Translations under genes and position numbers: made by a program | DNA from: Kuafuiihalomonas sp050331295 | GTDB taxonomy: Bacteria; Myxococcota; Kuafuiibacteriia; Kuafuiibacteriales; Kuafuiibacteriaceae | DNA length: 64,000 bases | Direction of reading: 5' to 3' | Assembly (NCBI GenBank): GCA_050331295.1 | Contig: JBHJGZ010000001.1 | Coordinates: 186,001-250,000 of the forward strand | In this document: piece by piece, positions 1 to 9,571 of the stretch | How positions within the stretch are numbered: position 1 is the stretch's first letter | How the letters are laid out: every line of letters begins with the position of its first letter | The notes under the pieces: generated by a model | Seen by the model: the letters and a program-made list of their open reading frames with translations, nothing else | The model's database searches: none | What the model was told of the DNA's origin: nothing

Positions 1-399
1 GGTGTAGAGGCCCACATCCGGCGCGTCGCCGTAGTCGTAGAGCGTCACCACCGTCGGATCGCTGAGTTGGGCCACCACCCGGGCCTCTCGGAAGAAGCGG
101 GCGCGAAGGTCGGGGTTCCTGGCGTGCTGTTTGTGGACGATCTTGACCGCGACGATCCGCCCCACGGGTTCTTGGATGGCCCGATAGACGGTGCCGAATC
201 CGCCGGAGCCCAAGATGCCCATCACCGCGTACTTGCCGCCGATCCGCTTGCCCAGGACGTCGTCTTGCGGATGGGCGCGCAGGACGTCGGCCGGTACCAG
301 CACGTAGTCGCAGGAGGGGCATGTCGTACCTGGGCGTGCCTCAGCCCACACCTTTCGGCACCCTGGGCAGGTCCAATCCTGGCGACTCGCGGCGAGCAT
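1..399 (-). CDS. Hanks-type serine/threonine protein kinase, N-terminal part (runs off left edge)
   Basis: Only the first 133 residues are in the window; the gene continues beyond base 1. After the ATG comes a zinc ribbon with cysteine pairs CPGC and CPSC about 12 residues apart. Next are a glycine-rich ATP loop (GSGGFGTVYR, about residues 70-79) and the VAIK-type strand with its lysine (IVAVKIVHK). An RARFFREARVVAQLSDPTVV segment matches helix C, with the conserved Glu. This is the N-lobe of a eukaryotic-like kinase that would phosphorylate proteins on Ser/Thr. The ATG at 399 is the first good start after an in-frame TAG upstream, but no close Shine-Dalgarno is evident. Targets and any C-terminal sensor domain are outside the window. 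A zinc ribbon fused to a Hanks kinase is common in Myxococcota. Confidence 0.88.
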   Translation of the reverse strand, partial: MLAASRQDWTCPGCRKVWAEARPGTTCPSCDYVLVPADVLRAHPQDDVLGKRIGGKYAVMGILGSGGFGTVYRAIQEPVGRIVAVKIVHKQHARNPDLRARFFREARVVAQLSDPTVVTLYDYGDAPDVGLYT

Positions 400-553
400 C
401 GGGAGGAGGGCAGAGAACGATCCCTTCCGACAAGCACCCTAACCTTGCTTTTGTCGCGCAGGGAATGGCGATTTCGCGAAAATTTGGGATCGGCACGGTG
501 ACCCGTCGCGTCCATCGGTGCCCTTTGACTCCCCCCAAAGGTGACGCGGTCGG

Positions 554-1171
554 ATGAGGGAGATCACAAAATGGCCGGCGAGACATGGGCTTCGGCTGGG
601 CGTTGGCCCTCGAGTTCGATATCCGCATGATGTGCCGACGAACAAGATCGAAGCCGGGTCCCTGTTTCCCGAGGTCTTCGTGGACCGTGTGGAGGGTCCA
701 CGGGTCGACCTGCGCGAGACCGAGGCCCCAGACCGGTGGAAGATGGTGGTGGTGTACCGCGGGAAGCATTGCCCGCTGTGCACCCGATACCTGAACCAGC
801 TCGAATCCTTGAAAGACAGGCTGCAGGACCTGGGGATCGATATCTGTGCGGTCTCGGCGGACAGTCGAGAGCAGCTCGAGGCCCACAAAGAAGTGCTCGC
901 CGTCCGGTTTCCCCTCTACTTTGGCCTCGGGCTGGACCAGATGATGACGCTGGGCCTCTACATCTCCCACCCGCGTTCCGAACGAGAAACCGACCACCCG
1001 TTCGCGGAGCCCGGTGTCTTCGTCATCAACGCCGACGGTCGGGTGCAGGTGGTCGACATCTCCAACAACCCCTTCGTGCGACCCGAGTTGGAAAAGCTCG
1101 TGTCCGGGCTGGAGTGGATCAAGAATCCAGACAACCACTATCCGATTCGCGGGACCTACCCGTACGCTTGA
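554..1171 (+). CDS. AhpC/TSA-like redoxin (thioredoxin-fold peroxidase)
   Basis: This is a thioredoxin-fold protein of the AhpC/TSA (redoxin) superfamily. The peroxidatic site is YRGKHCPLCTRYL, where the first Cys of CPLC sits at the start of the first helix. A later segment, PGVFVINADGRVQ, is the typical cis-Pro region and beta strand. Such proteins reduce peroxides with thiols in the cytoplasm; the substrate cannot be read from sequence. Starting at ATG 554 gives 205 residues, with an AGGTGA about 10 bases upstream. However, residues 1-26 do not resemble the family, and an in-frame GTG at 632 gives a 179-residue protein beginning (M)PTNKIEAGSLFPEV, which fits homologues better. Its 3' end overlaps a 20-base tandem repeat. 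Confidence 0.8.
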   Translation: MREITKWPARHGLRLGVGPRVRYPHDVPTNKIEAGSLFPEVFVDRVEGPRVDLRETEAPDRWKMVVVYRGKHCPLCTRYLNQLESLKDRLQDLGIDICAVSADSREQLEAHKEVLAVRFPLYFGLGLDQMMTLGLYISHPRSERETDHPFAEPGVFVINADGRVQVVDISNNPFVRPELEKLVSGLEWIKNPDNHYPIRGTYPYA

Positions 1172-1206
1172 AGCCCCGGCCGCCGGCTTGAAGTCCCGGC
1201 CGCCGG
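1167..1206. repeat. two-copy tandem repeat of 20 bases
   Basis: The unit CTTGAAGCCCCGGCCGCCGG (1167-1186) is followed directly by a copy with one mismatch (1187-1206), and then by a decayed third start. The first copy includes the stop codon of the redoxin gene. This is probably a local duplication in a GC-rich spacer. No U-tract follows, so it is not an evident terminator. Confidence 0.8.
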
Positions 1207-1236
1207 CCTGACGCCGGAGCGGCGGCGCGGCCTCGG

Positions 1237-2112
1237 CTAGAGCCTTGCGGTCCGGAAGGTGTCACAGGCGTCGACGTCTCCCCCGTCGAGACCGACGCGA
1301 AACCAGCGGGCGCGTTGTTCCGAGGTGCCGTGGGAAAACGTTTCCGGCCGAACCACGCCGGTCGAGGCGCGCTGAAGCCGGTCGTCGCCGATGGACGCCG
1401 CCGCCCGGAGGCTCTCCTCGAGGTCTCCGGACTCCAGCAGGTCGCGCTGCCTCGTGCTGTGGGCCCAGGTGCCGGCCAAACAATCCGCCATCAGCTCCAA
1501 GCGCACGCTGGCGCCGGTCGGACCGAGCCTTTCCCGCTCCGAAAGCCGCGCGACGTGGTCGCTGATCCCGGTGAGGTTCTGCACGTGGTGGCCTACTTCG
1601 TGGGCGATGACGTAGGCCTGAGCGAAGTCCCCCGGAGCGCCGAGCCGGGACGACAGCTCGCGAAAGAAACCGAGGTCGATGTAGACGCGACGATCGGCCG
1701 GGCAATAGAACGGACCGGTCGCCGCGTTGCCCATCCCGCAGCCGCCGGTGGAAGTGCGACCGGTGAAGAGGACCAGCTTGGCTCGCTGGTAGCGCTCTCC
1801 TTTTTGGGCGAAGGCGCGTTGAAAGGTGTCTTGCACGTCGTCGAGCACGAAGCCGACGAAGGCGGAGGCCTCGTCGGCTTGTCCGGGCGGAGGGGCGCTG
1901 GTGGGGGCGGAGAGCTGACTGGTGAAGCCGCCACCGACGAATTGCACGACCCCGTACCCCACGAGAAGAACCAGGAGGCCGGGAATGCCGAACTTGGAAG
2001 TTACCAGCGGAATCAAGAGGCGAAGGACGTTGCTTCGGCCGCCGAGGCCGCCCGAGCGCTGGCCTCGCCGATCGATGATGTCCGGACTTTCGTGGTCGCG
2101 ATTCCAGCGCAC
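1237..2112 (-). CDS. neutral zinc metallopeptidase, YpfJ/KPN_02809 family
   Basis: This is a membrane-anchored protease of 291 residues. One hydrophobic segment near the N-terminus (FGIPGLLVLLVGYGVVQFVGG) is followed by a metzincin-like domain with the zinc motif HEVGHH and a downstream LELMADCLAGTWA, whose Glu/Asp completes the site. The conserved STGGCGMGNAATGPFYCPADRRVYIDLGFF stretch is diagnostic of the YpfJ family, whose physiological substrate is unknown. I prefer GTG at 2112, because the product then starts (M)RWNRDHESPDIIDRRG like its homologues. An earlier in-frame start at 2214 would overlap the antiporter gene and add unconserved residues. It is transcribed in the same direction as the antiporter upstream, 52 bases away. 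Confidence 0.9.
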   Translation of the reverse strand: MRWNRDHESPDIIDRRGQRSGGLGGRSNVLRLLIPLVTSKFGIPGLLVLLVGYGVVQFVGGGFTSQLSAPTSAPPPGQADEASAFVGFVLDDVQDTFQRAFAQKGERYQRAKLVLFTGRTSTGGCGMGNAATGPFYCPADRRVYIDLGFFRELSSRLGAPGDFAQAYVIAHEVGHHVQNLTGISDHVARLSERERLGPTGASVRLELMADCLAGTWAHSTRQRDLLESGDLEESLRAAASIGDDRLQRASTGVVRPETFSHGTSEQRARWFRVGLDGGDVDACDTFRTARL

Positions 2113-2164
2113 GGCCGGCAGGCTAGCCCGCGGATCCCGAGCCGGCCAGCCCCTCCGCGGTCGG

Positions 2165-3961
2165 CTATCCGACCTCCGCCTCGTCTTGGTCGAACAGGTG
2201 CTCGAGCTCGACATTGGCCCGCCGCGCCAAGCTCATCATGGCCTTCTCGTCGTCCCGAAGCAGGAACTGCTCCTTCAAGACCCGTGCATCATGCTTGCGG
2301 AACGTTTCCACCGCCCGCTCCGCGTCGGGACCCGACAGACCCAAGGCCTGGAGAAGCTCTTCCGCGGTGGCCAGACTCGAATGATAGGTCTCGCGGTGGA
2401 TGACCTTGGCTCCCACCGCCATCAGGCGAAGCGCGTGTTGCCGGTCCTCGGCCCGGGCGAAAATCGGGAGGTCCGGAAAATGGCGGCGAACCGTCGTGGC
2501 CACCGCCATGGAGGCCTCCACCGGTGACACCGCGAGTACGAAGAATTGCGCATCCTGGGCGCCGGCAGCTCGGAGGAGCTCCACCCGAGATGCGTCCCCG
2601 TAGAAGATCTTGTTTCCATACCGCCGCACGAAATCCACCTGCGAAGCGTTGGCTTCCAGAGCGGTGAAGGGGATGCGTTTCATGCGCAGAACCCGAGCCA
2701 CGATCTGCCCGTATCGGCCGAACCCCGCGATGATCACTCGGCCCGGGCGTCCTTCGAGGGGGTCGAAGGGGCGGTGGACCTCCTGTTCCTTCCGGTTCAT
2801 GTCCACCAGGCGGACCAGAAGAGGAGTGGAGAGCATCGACAGGGTGACCGTGAGCACGAACAAGTCCTGGGTGGCTTCGCTCAGGATCCCCAGCCCATGA
2901 GCCTGCTCGAAGATTACGAATCCGAATTCCCCGCCCTGGCTGAGAATGATGGCGAAGGCCAGGCGGGAGCGCGGTCCGAGCGAGCCGGACCGAGTCCATT
3001 GCCCGGTTCCGCAGATGAACCACAAGATGATGGCCTTTACCGTCACCAAGGCGGCCACCGAGGCCATCAACACCCATGGTTGGGTGACGACCAGGCTCAG
3101 GTTGGCCGACATGCCGACCGAGATGAAGAACAGGCCGAGCAGCAGTCCCTTGAACGGCTCGATGTTCGCTTCCAGCTCGTGTCGGTACTCCGACTCGGCG
3201 AGGAGGACTCCGGCCATGAAGGCCCCGAGGGCCATGGACAGCCCGGCCGCGCTCACGGCCAAGGCCGTGCCCACCACCACCAAGAGCGCGGCCGCGGTGG
3301 AGACCTCGGGCATCTGCGCGGTGGCGGTGAAGGCCAAGAGGGGGCGCACCAGAAACCGACCGGCGAAGACCAGCCCCACCAGCAGCACCACTGCGATGGC
3401 CACCTGAACCAGATTGGACCGTGACGTCAGGGAAGCCATGCCGCTCTCGGAGCCCATGGCCAGGAGGGGCATCAAGGCGAGGATGGGGATCACGACCAGG
3501 TCCTGAAACAGCAGAACGCCAAAGCCGGCTCGCCCGTGGGGCGCGGTGAGCTCGGAGCGTTCGGCCAGGATTTGAAGCGCGAAGGCGGTGGAAGAAAGGC
3601 TCAGACCCAACGAGAGAACCAAGGCGCTCTGCCATCCAAAGCCCGCGGCTCGCCACAGGCCGAACAGGACCAAGGTGGTCAGCCCGAACTGCATGCCGCC
3701 GAGTCCGAAGACCCTCCATCGAAGTTCCCAGAGCCGGGAGGGTTCGAGTTCCAGCCCGATGACGAACAGAAGGAAGACGACGCCGAGCTCCGAAAAGTGG
3801 AGGACCGACTCGACTTCGGCGATCAGTCCCAAGCCGTGGGGCCCGATCAGGGCACCGGCCGCGAGAAACCCGAGGACTGCCCCCAGGCCAAGGCGCTTGG
3901 CGAGCGGCACTGCCACCACCGCTGCGCCGAAGAAGACCGCCGCCTCGGTCAACAGATGCAT
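2165..3961 (-). CDS. CPA2-type cation:proton antiporter with TrkA-N domain (KefB/KefC-like)
   Basis: The protein has 598 residues. The N-terminal two thirds form a Na+/H+ exchanger-type membrane domain of about 12 helices, beginning LTEAAVFFGAAVVAVPLAKRL and containing the FLLFVIGLELEP signature. From about residue 400 there is a cytosolic RCK/TrkA-N Rossmann domain with the dinucleotide motif IIAGFGRYGQIV. This architecture is that of Kef-type K+/H+ antiporters and related CPA2 transporters, which export K+ (or Na+) in exchange for protons under nucleotide or ligand control. Glutathione gating, known for E. coli KefB/C, cannot be concluded here. The start ATGCATCTG is well placed, and the gene diverges from the DUF748 gene with only 57 bases between starts. 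Confidence 0.92.
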   Translation of the reverse strand: MHLLTEAAVFFGAAVVAVPLAKRLGLGAVLGFLAAGALIGPHGLGLIAEVESVLHFSELGVVFLLFVIGLELEPSRLWELRWRVFGLGGMQFGLTTLVLFGLWRAAGFGWQSALVLSLGLSLSSTAFALQILAERSELTAPHGRAGFGVLLFQDLVVIPILALMPLLAMGSESGMASLTSRSNLVQVAIAVVLLVGLVFAGRFLVRPLLAFTATAQMPEVSTAAALLVVVGTALAVSAAGLSMALGAFMAGVLLAESEYRHELEANIEPFKGLLLGLFFISVGMSANLSLVVTQPWVLMASVAALVTVKAIILWFICGTGQWTRSGSLGPRSRLAFAIILSQGGEFGFVIFEQAHGLGILSEATQDLFVLTVTLSMLSTPLLVRLVDMNRKEQEVHRPFDPLEGRPGRVIIAGFGRYGQIVARVLRMKRIPFTALEANASQVDFVRRYGNKIFYGDASRVELLRAAGAQDAQFFVLAVSPVEASMAVATTVRRHFPDLPIFARAEDRQHALRLMAVGAKVIHRETYHSSLATAEELLQALGLSGPDAERAVETFRKHDARVLKEQFLLRDDEKAMMSLARRANVELEHLFDQDEAEVG

Positions 3962-4018
3962 GAAGCGAGATTTCTTTCGCGTGGGCCATCGTCAAGGACT
4001 ACTCGCCTTCCGGCCGTC

Positions 4019-7000
4019 ATGGACTTGTCCGGTGCCTCGTGCTCTGGAAAGCTCGTGGCCACCGGGTCCTCGAGCCTGCGCCGCCTCGACTGGTTGAAGA
4101 GCCGACGGGGCAAGTGGGCGGCGGTGATCTCGGGCATCGTCATCGCTTACACTCTCTTCGGTTTTTTGGTGGTGCCCTGGCTGATGGAAAGCCAGCTCGT
4201 CGACACCTTCGCGGCGACCGGGTGCACCACCGTCGTGGAAGAGACCAACGCCAATCCTTTTACATTGAGTGGAGCTATCGAGGGCTTCCAGCTGATATGT
4301 GATGGTGACGAGCCGTCGTTATCCTTCGATCGACTGCTGGTGGACCTGGATGTTTCCTCGGTGTGGCGCTTGATGTTCGTCGTATCGAAGGTTGTCTTGC
4401 AAGCGCCGTCAGTGAATGTAGTGCGAGGGCCCGAGGGTCGGGTCGTGCTCTTGGACCGACTCGGTCCTCTCTTGGAGGACGAATCGGATGAGGAAGGAGA
4501 GGGGGAAGACACCCAGCCCTATCGTTTCGTAGTGGAGGAGTTGGATGTCTCTGGAGGAAGCCTTCTCCTCCGGGACGAGGTTCCGGAGCCGGACTTCGAG
4601 ACTCTCTTGGCGGATCTGGGTTTTCGAATGAGCGGCTTGACCAATGTGCCCGAGCAAGCGGCAGGCGCTCACCGATTGGACGCGAGCAGCGAGGTCGACG
4701 AAGCGGTGCAATGGACCGGGCGCCTCTCCTTGGACCCGTTGGTGGCGACGGGCTCGGTCTCTGTCACGTCTCTGAAACTGTCCAAGTATCATCCTTATGT
4801 AGGTGGCTTGGGGGCCCTCGAGTTTCCCCAAGGCACCGCCGACGCGCTCGTGGGCTATGAGCTGGACGTCACCCCGAGTCTGATTCGCGTTGCGCTTCGC
4901 GACGGCTCGGTCCGAACATCTTCGGTCACGGTCGCGGTCGAATCCCATGAGCTTCTTCACGTGGAGGACTTCCGACTCGACGGCCTCGATGCCGAGGCAG
5001 TCTTGGAAGGTTCGAACCTCGAGGCGGCAGCCTCCCTTTCCACCTTGGCGGTCCGAGGTGGTTGGGTGGACGTCCAGTTGGATGCTCAGCTGCGGCCCTT
5101 GGGGTTTCGGAAAGGCTGGACGTCGACGTCGACCCGGTCGCTGCCGTCGACCCGGACGTCGACTCGATCGGCGCCGTCGAACGCGGCGGCCCCTGCCGGC
5201 GGCGGCTCGTCGATTCCGATGACTGTGGGACGGGTCGACGTTCGGGACTTCGACGTTCGGTTCGCGCACCAGGTGGCGACCGGTGCGGTGGAGGTTTTGC
5301 TCCGGAACCTTCGGCTCCAGCTCGGGCGCGTGACGTTTCCGTTCACGGCCGGGAGCACGGTGGCGGTGGCGGCCGGATGGGACATGCCGCCCGACGGCCG
5401 GGTGGAGATTCGAGGTGGCCTGGATCCAGCCAACATCAGCGGAACCGCAGACCTCGACATCCAGTCCTTGGGCCTCACCCCGTTTCAGCCGTACGTGGCC
5501 CAGCGTGCTCGGGCGGAGCTTTCCAGAGGCGCCCTGTCCGTCGAAGGCCGCGCTACCTATGACGGAACGTTTCGATTCGAGGGAGACGTCGAGGTCAGCG
5601 ACCTCACCCTGATGGAGGCCACCTCGCGAGGCCCGCCCCTCGTGGCTTGGTCGAAGCTCCAGGCCTCGGCCGTTCAGGTGAACCCGGAGCTGTTTCGGGT
5701 CGAGCGCGTCGATCTTCTGTCGCCGAGAGCCCGGGTCGAGATCGACCCCGATGGTCGGATCAACTTGGTGGAGGTCTTTCAGCCACCCGACTCTGGGGTG
5801 AAAAGGCCCGAGCGGGCTGCGGCGGTGGATTCGGGCGCCGGCCCGGCCAGGTCTGCCGGCCCGACGCCGCCCCGGGCCGGGGGCATGGACGTCCGCATCG
5901 GGCGGGTCACGGTCCGCGATGCAACCTTGGGTCTTTCCGACCAAAGCGTGACACCTCGGTTTCGGACGACCATGGGGCAGCTGTCGGGGCGGGTCGACGG
6001 GCTGACCACGGCCCGTGCCGGACGCGGCCGCGTGGCCCTGGACGGCAAGGTCGACCGCTACGCCAGCGTGAACGTGGAAGGCGAAGTGCAGCCCTTCGAT
6101 CTGAGTCAGCCCTCATCCATTCGCCTTCGGTTCCGAAACGTGCCCCTCGCGTCCTTCACCCCCTACGCCGCGAAGTTCGCGGGATACACCATCCGGAAGG
6201 GCAAGCTGAACGTGGACCTCGAGTACACCCTGGAGGGACTCCGGATCGACGGCGACAACACGGTTCGGGTCGACCAGCTCACGTTGGGTGACCGCGTCGA
6301 GAGTCCAGACGCGGTCAAGCTGCCGCTGCGGCTGGGTATCGCGCTGCTCAAGGATCGCAATGGTGTCATCGACCTGGACCTTCCGGTTTCCGGAAGCCTC
6401 GATGACCCGAAATTCAGCGTGGGCAAGATCGTCTGGAAAGCGGTGGTCAACACCCTCAAGAAGGCGGTGCTTGCGCCTTTTGCCGCCATCGGTGGGCTTT
6501 TCTCATCCAGCGGCGAGAAGGCGGCCGTTCCGTTCGTCGTCGGAACCTCGACCACCTCGCCCGATGCCGCCGAGGACATGCTCCGCCTGGAGGAGCAGCT
6601 CTTCGATCGACCGGCCCTGGTGGTGGAGATCGAAGGTCAGTGGGACCCGGAGGCGGACCGCTCCGCTCTGGCGCAAAGCGACCTCATCCGCGTGTTGAAC
6701 CAGCTTTCGGTCCGGGAGGATTTCCCGGCTCGGGACCTTCCAGAGCTCGAACTGGCTCCCGATGAGATGTTGGTCATCGAGGCCCATCGAAGGGCGTTCG
6801 GAGGGGCGGCACCCACCAGCACTCGAACCATGTCGTTGGCCGCGTTCGAGAATCGAGTGCTTCGCCCGTGGTCGCCGCCGCCGGAAAAGAAGGAGAAGAA
6901 CGCGGACGCGCAGAACGGGCCTCCGAAGCCGTACTATCTCTCCGAGCCGGCGCCTCGGCTCGAACGAGAGCTCTGGCGCCGGATCGAGGTGCCGCCGATT

Positions 7001-7147
7001 CGGCTCCGGGACCTGGCCGCCACCCGGGCCCAGGCGGTGCAAGACGTCTTGATGTCTCGCGACCGCCTCGGCTCGGAGCGGGTCTTTCTGCTGGAGCCGT
7101 CCGCCGGAAAGAAGCCGGCCGTTCGACTTCGATTGGACGCCCGCTGA
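4019..7147 (+). CDS. DUF748/AsmA-like envelope protein
   Basis: This is a 1042-residue protein with a single N-terminal transmembrane helix (about residues 33-55) and a large exported part. It contains repeated AsmA/DUF748-type segments. The C-terminal signature is FRNVPLASFTPYAAKFAGY, then KGKLNVDLEYTL, then a PVSGSLDDPKFSVGKIVWKAV stretch. Such proteins are thought to act in outer-membrane assembly or lipid transfer between membranes. A Ser/Thr/Arg/Pro-rich linker at about residues 365-400 is encoded by GTCGAC-rich DNA and separates two such modules. ATG 4019 is chosen because the reading frame further upstream is antisense to the antiporter and has no matching domain. The stop lies 7 bases from the convergent isocitrate lyase gene. 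Confidence 0.88.
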   Translation: MDLSGASCSGKLVATGSSSLRRLDWLKSRRGKWAAVISGIVIAYTLFGFLVVPWLMESQLVDTFAATGCTTVVEETNANPFTLSGAIEGFQLICDGDEPSLSFDRLLVDLDVSSVWRLMFVVSKVVLQAPSVNVVRGPEGRVVLLDRLGPLLEDESDEEGEGEDTQPYRFVVEELDVSGGSLLLRDEVPEPDFETLLADLGFRMSGLTNVPEQAAGAHRLDASSEVDEAVQWTGRLSLDPLVATGSVSVTSLKLSKYHPYVGGLGALEFPQGTADALVGYELDVTPSLIRVALRDGSVRTSSVTVAVESHELLHVEDFRLDGLDAEAVLEGSNLEAAASLSTLAVRGGWVDVQLDAQLRPLGFRKGWTSTSTRSLPSTRTSTRSAPSNAAAPAGGGSSIPMTVGRVDVRDFDVRFAHQVATGAVEVLLRNLRLQLGRVTFPFTAGSTVAVAAGWDMPPDGRVEIRGGLDPANISGTADLDIQSLGLTPFQPYVAQRARAELSRGALSVEGRATYDGTFRFEGDVEVSDLTLMEATSRGPPLVAWSKLQASAVQVNPELFRVERVDLLSPRARVEIDPDGRINLVEVFQPPDSGVKRPERAAAVDSGAGPARSAGPTPPRAGGMDVRIGRVTVRDATLGLSDQSVTPRFRTTMGQLSGRVDGLTTARAGRGRVALDGKVDRYASVNVEGEVQPFDLSQPSSIRLRFRNVPLASFTPYAAKFAGYTIRKGKLNVDLEYTLEGLRIDGDNTVRVDQLTLGDRVESPDAVKLPLRLGIALLKDRNGVIDLDLPVSGSLDDPKFSVGKIVWKAVVNTLKKAVLAPFAAIGGLFSSSGEKAAVPFVVGTSTTSPDAAEDMLRLEEQLFDRPALVVEIEGQWDPEADRSALAQSDLIRVLNQLSVREDFPARDLPELELAPDEMLVIEAHRRAFGGAAPTSTRTMSLAAFENRVLRPWSPPPEKKEKNADAQNGPPKPYYLSEPAPRLERELWRRIEVPPIRLRDLAATRAQAVQDVLMSRDRLGSERVFLLEPSAGKKPAVRLRLDAR

Positions 7148-7154
7148 CCCGGAG

Positions 7155-9419
7155 TCAGCTCGACGAACCGCCCTCGATCAAGGTGGTCAATCGTTTGCGG
7201 TCCGGCTTCAGCAGCTCCTGCACCACCGACTCGTTGACCTGGGCCACGATGATCTGTCCGACCTCGTCGTGCACATCCGAGAAGATGCCGAGGCTCATCA
7301 TCCCTTGGGTTTGGGCATGGTTGTCCTCGGTGGGCGTCACGTAGTGCACCGCCGACGATCGGTATCGGTGGATCAAGAACAAGTGCAGAAGGGTCATGAG
7401 CCGCTTCTTTCGCAGGGCCTCGTCGAAGGTGTTCTGGTCTCGGACCGACAAGATGGTGCGGCCGCGACGGTCTTGAATGTGGGCGAACACGATGTTGGCC
7501 ACCTTGTCGGTATCGCCTCGGAGCACGGCCAGCTCCAAGAGCTCGAAACCGGCGGTGCTCGGACGCAAGCTGACTTGAAACTCGTCGCGGATGTCGAACC
7601 GCCGCTTCCAGATCTCCAACCACTCGCCCAGGACCTTCTTGGGCACCTCCGTCTGCACCAGGTGTTGGAACTGGGTCGAGCCCTGGCCCATGGCCTTGGT
7701 GGTCGCGGTTCGGCCGGAGGACGCCATCAGCGCCGCGTCGAGACGTGGACCGCCGACGTGGGTTTGGGGGGTCCGGTACGGGGACTCCAGCAAACGCAGC
7801 TTTCTCTGCAGCCGAGCCAGCGCGAGCATGCCGTCATGCCGGAGGGCGGTTGCGAATTCCTCGGCCGCCAAGCCGTCGATCTGGTGTCCTCCGTAAGTGA
7901 TGAAGTTGAAGACGAAGCCCATGCTGCCCAGGATCTGTGGCACCTTGGTCATCTCTTCGTCGGTCATACCGGTGGTATCCCAGTTGAAGGACGGCGACAG
8001 ATTGTACGCCAACATCTTGTCTGGATACTGCGCGTGGATGGCGTCGGCGTAGGCTTTCGCGTCCTCCATGTCCGCCGTCTTCGTCTCCATCCACAGAATG
8101 TCTGCGAAAGGAGCGACACCCAGGGACTTGGCGATGGCGTATTCGATCCCGTTCTTGAGCTGATAATAGCCGTCCGGGGTCTTCGAGAGCTCACAGTCCC
8201 ATTTTACCTTGAGACCCATCGCCTCCGCTTTCTCTCGGGCCTCCCAGTGGGAGGCGGTCTTCGCAAATTCCTTCCACTCTTCGACGGATATCGGAGGCTT
8301 CGAGCCTTCAGCGTCTTGAAAGCGCAGCTCCGCTGCGACCGCATCTCCATAGGTCATGAGGCCGGCTGCGGCCTGCCACGCGTCCAGGAGCTTGGTGGAC
8401 GTCACGTCGATCAACGGGTCCACGCTTCGGCTTCCCGCCTCGAGATGAAGCTTGGCCTGCTCCTGGAGGGTCTGAGTGATGCCGGTACTCTCCAACCACG
8501 CGACGGCTCGGGCGTACTCCGCATCGGAGATCTTGAACAGAAGATGACCGAGCACGTCTTCCGCCCCGAACTCGTGCAGCCTACGGAGCATCGCAACGTA
8601 GGCGCTCTTGTAGCTGGGCAGGTTGAGATGGGTCGCCCCCATGATGAACGGCTGGTCGCGTTCGTCGCCCCGCGCATCGATGAAGGTTGCGGCTTCCGCG
8701 TCGGTTCGGGCCACGATGATGCCCGGGACCCGGAGGACGTCGAGCTGAAACCGGGCCGCGTTGAGTCGCTTGATCTGCTCGTCTTCGGCGACCAACACCT
8801 TTCCTCCCTGGTGACCGCACTTCTTCACCCCGGGCTTTTGGTCTTCGATATGATAGCCGGGAACACCGACCTCGACGAAGCGGCGGATCAGGTTCCTCAC
8901 GTGGGCGTCGCCGCCATGCCCGGTATCGGCATCGGCGATGATGAACGGCCGATAATCCACCTCGGCCGTCGCGGCCAGCTGGGCACGACTCATTCGCGCC
9001 CGTTGAAAGGCCTGGTTTCGGTCCGCGGTCAGCAACGCTCGAACGATCGGTGCCGCCTCGTCTGGAACTTGGCTGAGGGGATAAGATGCGAGGTCGGCGC
9101 CAGGATCCTCGGTGATGGAACCCTTGGCCGAAGTGGCCCAGCCACCGAGGTAGATGCCTTCGATCCCCATGCGCTTCATGGTGACGGCTTGACTCGGGGA
9201 GTAAGGCCCGAATGTGGTGATGGCCTTCCGCTCCTCGAAGAGCGTTCGAAGGCGACTGTAAAACGCTTCGGCCGCCGAGCGCGCCACCGGATAGTCGGAC
9301 TCGATGGATCCTTGTTGTTCTGCAACTTCTCTTGCGGAAAATAGTCTGGTTATACCTCGAAATCGATCTCGCCCAATCCACTCTCGAGCCCGCTGAACGC
9401 GTTCGTCGAATGTCGTCAT
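7155..9419 (-). CDS. aceA: isocitrate lyase, long ICL2-type form
   Basis: This enzyme cleaves isocitrate to glyoxylate and succinate, the first step of the glyoxylate shunt used for growth on acetate or fatty acids. The catalytic signature KKCGH is at residues 199-203, with the nucleophile region IIADADTGHGG before it. At 754 residues it is much longer than the roughly 430-residue E. coli enzyme. It carries an additional C-terminal region (from about residue 590) with RRGRTILSVRDQNT and HYVTPTEDNHAQTQGM, as in mycobacterial ICL2, where this domain binds acyl-CoA and activates the enzyme. The start is fixed by a perfect AAGGAGG 5 bases before ATG 9419. It diverges from the bicarbonate transporter gene across about 150 bases. 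No malate synthase is in the window. Confidence 0.96.
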   Translation of the reverse strand: MTTFDERVQRAREWIGRDRFRGITRLFSAREVAEQQGSIESDYPVARSAAEAFYSRLRTLFEERKAITTFGPYSPSQAVTMKRMGIEGIYLGGWATSAKGSITEDPGADLASYPLSQVPDEAAPIVRALLTADRNQAFQRARMSRAQLAATAEVDYRPFIIADADTGHGGDAHVRNLIRRFVEVGVPGYHIEDQKPGVKKCGHQGGKVLVAEDEQIKRLNAARFQLDVLRVPGIIVARTDAEAATFIDARGDERDQPFIMGATHLNLPSYKSAYVAMLRRLHEFGAEDVLGHLLFKISDAEYARAVAWLESTGITQTLQEQAKLHLEAGSRSVDPLIDVTSTKLLDAWQAAAGLMTYGDAVAAELRFQDAEGSKPPISVEEWKEFAKTASHWEAREKAEAMGLKVKWDCELSKTPDGYYQLKNGIEYAIAKSLGVAPFADILWMETKTADMEDAKAYADAIHAQYPDKMLAYNLSPSFNWDTTGMTDEEMTKVPQILGSMGFVFNFITYGGHQIDGLAAEEFATALRHDGMLALARLQRKLRLLESPYRTPQTHVGGPRLDAALMASSGRTATTKAMGQGSTQFQHLVQTEVPKKVLGEWLEIWKRRFDIRDEFQVSLRPSTAGFELLELAVLRGDTDKVANIVFAHIQDRRGRTILSVRDQNTFDEALRKKRLMTLLHLFLIHRYRSSAVHYVTPTEDNHAQTQGMMSLGIFSDVHDEVGQIIVAQVNESVVQELLKPDRKRLTTLIEGGSSS

Positions 9420-9571
9420 GTCAGCCTCCTTGGTCTCCTGTCCTCCTCGGTCGCGGTCCTGATCCGAGACACGGGGATGGGAGCGTACACCTTCCCTCGG
9501 CCTTGTGAGACCCATAGAATTGAAAAAACCTTCTTGAGGTCCGTTCCCTACAGCGGCAAAGAGGTCAGGTC

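Noticed and set aside
3536..4018. N-terminal extension of the DUF748 protein
   Set aside because: It is antisense to the antiporter gene and lacks conserved sequence; a membrane-anchored start at 4019 is more credible.
5120..5215. Possible frameshift in the DUF748 gene, because another frame reads LDVDVDPVAAVDPDVDS
   Set aside because: The main frame resumes recognisable sequence without a net shift. The region is GTCGAC-rich low-complexity DNA, so the alternative reading is best explained by repeats.
4409..5944. Minus-strand frame opposite the DUF748 gene
   Set aside because: Arg/Gly/Pro-rich with no domain; the DUF748 C-terminal signature is on the plus strand.
7269..9344. Long plus-strand open frame antisense to isocitrate lyase
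   Set aside because: The opposite strand carries an intact aceA with catalytic motif and perfect ribosome site; the antisense product matches nothing.
9420..9571. Sigma-54 promoter between aceA and sbtA
   Set aside because: A GG-N10-GC spacing occurs on the minus strand, but the flanking bases do not match TTGGCACG or TTGC.
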